Notes under the pieces: generated by a model | What the model was told of the DNA's origin: nothing | Databases searched by the model: none | The model's input: only the letters and a program-made list of their open reading frames with translations | Assembly (NCBI GenBank): GCA_964568845.1 | Contig: CAZMSC010000012.1 | Location: 1 to 43,867 of the forward strand | Length of the DNA: 43,867 bases | Source of the DNA: DTBU01 sp964568845 | Lineage (GTDB): Archaea > Thermoproteota > CALKCG01 > B24 | Direction: 5' to 3' | Shown: positions 40,434 through 43,867 of the stretch, piece by piece | Position numbering within the stretch: the first letter of the stretch is position 1 | Layout of the letters: each line of letters opens with the position of its first letter | Program-made: the position numbers and the translations under genes

Positions 40434-41840
40434 CTACATTTCCCTCAGCTTAGGGTTGAATATCTTATCTAAAGCAAACCCGAGCATCGCAAAGCTTAAC
40501 GAGGTTACGGCTAACATTAAAGATGGCTCTAAAACCCAGTAGTATAGGCCTTTGTATAGGGCGCCGTTGGAGTAGGCGTCGTTTATTATCTTACCCCATG
40601 TTGGAGCTAATGGGTCGCCTAGGCCGAGTATGGCTAACGCGGCTTCTAGAAAAACGAAGTCTGCGACCGATAGGACTATTGACGGGATTATGGTGGGTAG
40701 AACCTTGGGGATTAAATAGTGCGTCAAAATTCTGAGGTTGCTGGAGCCATAAGCTCTGGCGGCTTCTATATAGGGGAATTCTTTGATCTGTAGAAACATC
40801 GCTCTGTAGTTTTTAACACTTCCGCCGAATATGCTTAGAGCTATGACGACCGCTAGGAGAACCCATATGTTAAACTTGTAAAAGGTGGATATCATTATTA
40901 GAATCGGTATGAAGGGGAGAACCATGAAAACCTCTGTGATCCTCTGCATGAGGTTGTCGACTCTTCCTCCAAACCATGCGCTGACTGCTCCGATGAACAT
41001 CTGTATCATCGCTATAGATGTTGACGCTATCACGCCGAATGATAGTGCAATTGGGGTACCCCATAGTAGGGCTATTCCCAGGTCCCTTCTTAAATGGTCT
41101 GTGCCAGCCCAACCGTAAACTTTACCATATACGACGAGTTTAGCGTCCAAGTTCACACCAGCTTCGAACGCTATGCCTTCTATCCAAAGCTTGTAGTTTC
41201 CCTTCATCACTTTAACCGTGCTGGGGTTGAGGATGCTGCTGTCTTCTGATGCGAAGAGTAAAATGGTGATCGGAATGTCATACTCTATCGTCTCATTGAT
41301 CTTCTTTGAGAGCGTGTTTTTAAGCTCTCTAGCCAACTTATCGTCGTTTGAAATGTAGTATCTGTCTTCACCCTTGGCTACAAGTAGAGTTTTTAAAGTT
41401 ATGTCTTCACCATTCGGTTTAACCCAGTGTATCGTCAACTGCGGTGATGAAGCGCTGAAGCTTGAGTTGAAGAACAGGTTCAATTCGCTTGGAAAATCGT
41501 CGTACTCGTAGTTGAATGAGAATTCTACTTTAATCCTTGTGATTCTATCGGATACTGGGATTAACGCCTTGGATACGCCGGGCCGGGGTTTTCCAGAATC
41601 CAGTACTATTGTTTCAGGCATCTTTTTGGAGGAGAATAGGTTTACCCATGAGGGCATTGCATTGCGTGGATTGTCCAGCCAGTAGCGTTCACCAGCCCTC
41701 CATAGTTTGGTGGCTTCGTCGTAGGGTATGGTGAACATGGTATATACTGATACTCCTATCAGGATCAGTACTATTATCAGCCCGCCTAAGGCGGACCTGT
41801 AGATGAGTAGTGTTCTGAGGAACTGTTTAATGCTTGACAA
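40434..41840 (-). CDS. Opp/Dpp-type ABC permease (OppC-like) with large extracytoplasmic insert
   Basis: A 468-residue permease. After an N-terminal helix (LGGLIIVLILIGVSVYTMFT) there is a soluble region of about 200 residues, including a putative all-beta domain (RITRIKVEFSFNYEYDDFPS), before the remaining helices. The permease core begins with RRDLGIALLWGTPIALSFG and includes the EAA loop YIEAARAYGSSNLRIL. The insert makes it longer than bacterial OppC (about 300). It may contact the substrate-binding protein outside the membrane. It starts four bases after the OppB-like gene ends. Confidence 0.9.
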   Translation of the reverse strand: MSSIKQFLRTLLIYRSALGGLIIVLILIGVSVYTMFTIPYDEATKLWRAGERYWLDNPRNAMPSWVNLFSSKKMPETIVLDSGKPRPGVSKALIPVSDRITRIKVEFSFNYEYDDFPSELNLFFNSSFSASSPQLTIHWVKPNGEDITLKTLLVAKGEDRYYISNDDKLARELKNTLSKKINETIEYDIPITILLFASEDSSILNPSTVKVMKGNYKLWIEGIAFEAGVNLDAKLVVYGKVYGWAGTDHLRRDLGIALLWGTPIALSFGVIASTSIAMIQMFIGAVSAWFGGRVDNLMQRITEVFMVLPFIPILIMISTFYKFNIWVLLAVVIALSIFGGSVKNYRAMFLQIKEFPYIEAARAYGSSNLRILTHYLIPKVLPTIIPSIVLSVADFVFLEAALAILGLGDPLAPTWGKIINDAYSNGALYKGLYYWVLEPSLMLAVTSLSFAMLGFALDKIFNPKLREM

Positions 41841-41843
41841 GTG

Positions 41844-42905
41844 CTACATACCTCCGGCTTTAATTCTCGGGTCTAGGATCGCGTATATGAATTCTAAAGC
41901 GAAGACTGTTAAAGCCAGTAGATATGCGTATATGACTACGAGGCCGACCAGCACGGGGCTGTCGAACATCATAGAGGCTATGTAGAATAAGCTGCCTATT
42001 CCAGGCCAGTTGAATATCGTCTCCGTGATTATGGCTCCCATCCAGGAGCTGATTAGGGTTAGTGAGAAGTCTGTTATGATCGGTGGTAGTGTAGGTCTCA
42101 GTATGTATTTTCTCTGGATTAGAGACTCAGGTAGACCTTTAGCCTTCGCAAGCTCTACGTAGTCTTCGCTTGAAAACATGAGGAAGAAGGTCCGCCTCAC
42201 ATACACGTTTATAGGTATGTAGGCTACCAGCCAAGACATGACTGGTAGGATCATGTGTTTTAAAACGCTCAATGCGTAGTTGAATCTGTCAGCTGGAGGA
42301 GGCACATCCACCATTCCGCCGTAGGGTAGCAGTCTTAAAAACGATGCGAATAAAAGTATTAGGAATATTCCGTAGAACCATCCAGGCATGGAGGATAGCG
42401 GCGCGAACAACACGGACAGCCTGTCTAGGAGGCTGCCGTATCTCCTAGCTAGGAATAGGCCGGCGAATAAACCTATGAAGAATAGGAGAAGCTGTGTGGT
42501 TGTGAATAGGAGCACGGTGTTCGGTAGCCTCTCCAAGATTATTATGCGGACGTTTTTAGAGCCGCTATCGCTACTTATGAAAAGTGCTCTACCTAGGCTT
42601 AACGTTAAAGCGTCTCTTAAATATGAGAAGCTTCTATATATGAACGGTTTATCGAAACCTATCTTCTTCAATTCATTCGTATAGGTTGCATTTATCAACC
42701 ACCTGATTTGAGTTTCATTTAAAGCCTTATAAGCAGGGTTTTGGCGGATGTTTTGAGAGATTGAAAGATAGAGGTCGCTTTTAATTATTTCATCTACGTA
42801 TCCACCCATATTCGCAACTATAATGGTCATGTACGCTGCGATAACTACCGTTAGGAGAAGTATGATTCCACGTTTCACTATATACGTTGCAAGTTTTGGA
42901 ATCAT
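41844..42905 (-). CDS. Opp/Dpp-type ABC permease (OppB-like)
   Basis: A 353-residue permease with the first helix IILLTVVIAAYMTIIVANMG, an extracytoplasmic segment of about 80 residues, then the core with RLPNTVLLFTTTQLLLFFIG, the EAA loop DYVELAKAKGLPESLIQRK and GIGSLFYIASMMFDSPVLVG. It pairs with the OppC-like permease. It is the second gene of the visible operon, 56 bp after the binding-protein gene. Substrate is unknown; peptides and oligosaccharides are both handled by this family in archaea. Confidence 0.92.
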   Translation of the reverse strand: MIPKLATYIVKRGIILLLTVVIAAYMTIIVANMGGYVDEIIKSDLYLSISQNIRQNPAYKALNETQIRWLINATYTNELKKIGFDKPFIYRSFSYLRDALTLSLGRALFISSDSGSKNVRIIILERLPNTVLLFTTTQLLLFFIGLFAGLFLARRYGSLLDRLSVLFAPLSSMPGWFYGIFLILLFASFLRLLPYGGMVDVPPPADRFNYALSVLKHMILPVMSWLVAYIPINVYVRRTFFLMFSSEDYVELAKAKGLPESLIQRKYILRPTLPPIITDFSLTLISSWMGAIITETIFNWPGIGSLFYIASMMFDSPVLVGLVVIYAYLLALTVFALEFIYAILDPRIKAGGM

Positions 42906-42961
42906 TATCTCGTCTACTAAAGAATAGATAAAAATAAAGAGGGTAAATAAAAATGTAGTGG

Positions 42962-43867
42962 TTACTTCTTCCTGACGAATGGAACGGCTATAGCTATTAT
43001 AGCTACTATTATGGCTAGTGCAGCGATGCCCATCGACGTATTTATGGCGCCGCGTAACGAGTCGATTTCAGAGCGGAGCTCTTCGATTGTGCTACTTAAA
43101 CCTGATATCCTGGTCTCGTAGTCGGCTCTAACCCTAGCCAGCTCATCCATTAGGAATTCTGTCACACTCATAACAGTAGCCGTGCCAGCTGTAGAGACGG
43201 GCATTCCCACGAGCTTAGATACGACTAGTACGTCGATGCTTAATGTTCCAGCAGAAAGCATCGATGTTTCTTCGGGTTTAAGCGTAATCCTCCACCTGCC
43301 GTCTTCAACAGGCTCGGCAACCCCCATCAAAGTCGCTGTTGGACTTTTAACTATGTACTTCACGTAGTAGACGTCTTCTACGCGGTATGGCTGCCCTTCA
43401 AAGGTAACTGAAACATCTATTTCAGCGGGTAGCCCGGGCGTTATTGTAGGTGCTGAAACTATTTTAACCTCCGGTATCATAGGCTTGGAGAATCTAAGCC
43501 ACTTATCCGCTGTGTCTACGAACTCTCTATAAGCCTTTATTACGACTATTCTAGCTGTTGGGTCTACCTTATCCAAGTAGAATGGCCCTGCACCAACTAG
43601 GAAGTGGCCTTTAGCCTCATACCATGCTTTCAAGTTGCTGTATCTCTCTAAAGCCTCATCTTCAGTAACGTATTCGCCCAGCACGTTCTCATAGGGTATG
43701 AATTTTTCATCAATAGCCCTATCTAGGCATTCGCTTAGGATTTTTAGAGAAGGACCAGCTATGTAGCTTGTCCACTCGACTTTAAGGGCTTCGGCTTTAT
43801 CGGCTGAGAAAGCCAGCTTGTTGTCCGCCTCGGCTAACCATCCGATTGTGACGGTGTGCCACGGTCC
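42962..43867 (-). CDS. Extracellular solute-binding protein (family 5), C-terminal part
   Basis: The frame is open to the window edge, 301 residues visible, N-terminus missing. WLAEADNKLAFSADKAEALK and AKGHFLVGAGPFYLDKVDP resemble the C-terminal lobe of family 5 binding proteins (SBP_bac_5). After this comes a beta-rich domain (VTFEGQPYRVEDVYYVKYIV), a coiled coil (LARVRADYETRISGLSSTIE) and a C-terminal membrane anchor (GIAALAIIVAIIAIAVPFVR) ending in KK. A C-terminal anchor with a coiled-coil stalk is typical of archaeal surface binding proteins. It feeds the Opp-type transporter encoded downstream. Confidence 0.85.
   Translation of the reverse strand, partial: GPWHTVTIGWLAEADNKLAFSADKAEALKVEWTSYIAGPSLKILSECLDRAIDEKFIPYENVLGEYVTEDEALERYSNLKAWYEAKGHFLVGAGPFYLDKVDPTARIVVIKAYREFVDTADKWLRFSKPMIPEVKIVSAPTITPGLPAEIDVSVTFEGQPYRVEDVYYVKYIVKSPTATLMGVAEPVEDGRWRITLKPEETSMLSAGTLSIDVLVVSKLVGMPVSTAGTATVMSVTEFLMDELARVRADYETRISGLSSTIEELRSEIDSLRGAINTSMGIAALAIIVAIIAIAVPFVRKK

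Noticed and set aside
1..43867. CRISPR array, insertion sequence, integrase or prophage
   Set aside because: No regularly spaced repeats, transposase, integrase or phage structural genes were seen.

Overview
This window is archaeal chromosomal DNA. Direct evidence is a set of archaeal information-processing genes (TFB, the TFE-beta/RPC39-like FeS winged-helix protein, SRP19, Gar1, L40e, an archaeal LeuRS, Trm1), sn-glycerol-1-phosphate dehydrogenase for archaeal ether lipids, TATA-box promoters about 25 bp upstream of starts, and GGAGG-type ribosome binding sites with frequent TTG/GTG starts. TFE-beta, a possible ESCRT-III-like protein, methanofuran-biosynthesis genes and a complex-I-like/hydrogenase-4-like membrane module together suggest a TACK-type anaerobe with a C1 (methanofuran/tetrahydromethanopterin) pathway, for example a Bathyarchaeia-like lineage. 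That placement is inference.

Layout. 1-3505 (minus): part of an energy-converting membrane complex (NuoC-like, NuoL/HyfB-like, HyfE-like, start of a HyfF/NuoM-like subunit). 3761-4246: a GNAT acetyltransferase whose frame is interrupted by a TGA near its start. 4363-9383: a methanofuran cluster, mfnB on plus and mfnE-mfnF-mfnD plus a HisA-like paralogue on minus, with an ESCRT-III-like gene between. 9460-12918: a LysX/RimK-type ATP-grasp ligase with an internal insertion, an AdoMetDC-like protein with an altered active-site residue, a homocitrate-synthase-like enzyme with a C-terminal RAM domain, and an Lrp regulator. 13031-16266: ADP-forming acyl-CoA synthetase and a P-loop/DRTGG partner. 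16372-20098: L40e, tRNA-Val(CAC), SRP19, Gar1, TFB, TFE-beta, Trm1. 20161-22877: G1P dehydrogenase and gamma-glutamyltranspeptidase. 22949-28175 (minus): compact hisC-G-A-B-D-E-I operon (hisF and hisH are absent here), divergent from an AbrB-ACT fusion regulator and a DapB-like dehydrogenase. 29912-30642: VapBC-type pair. 30841-34466: membrane-anchored esterase, small membrane protein, class III aminotransferase, unknown protein. 34506-34550: candidate C/D box sRNA. 34661-37546: LeuRS. 37543-43867 (minus): DUF5655-like protein, small membrane protein, and a complete Opp/Dpp-type ABC transporter (F, D, C, B and a partial substrate-binding protein).

The most interesting signals are: (i) a compact C/D box sRNA candidate whose two 12-nt guides both match conserved 16S rRNA segments, one covering the anti-Shine-Dalgarno end; (ii) a palindromic TATA box with an adjacent perfect 9-bp inverted repeat shared by the his operon and the divergent AbrB-ACT gene, which looks like a complete local regulatory circuit; (iii) the methanofuran cluster with a HisA paralogue that keeps both catalytic aspartates; and (iv) the insertion-bearing ATP-grasp and His-to-Tyr AdoMetDC-like proteins. 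No CRISPR array, insertion sequence or prophage was seen, and there is no gene-free stretch longer than about 300 bases.
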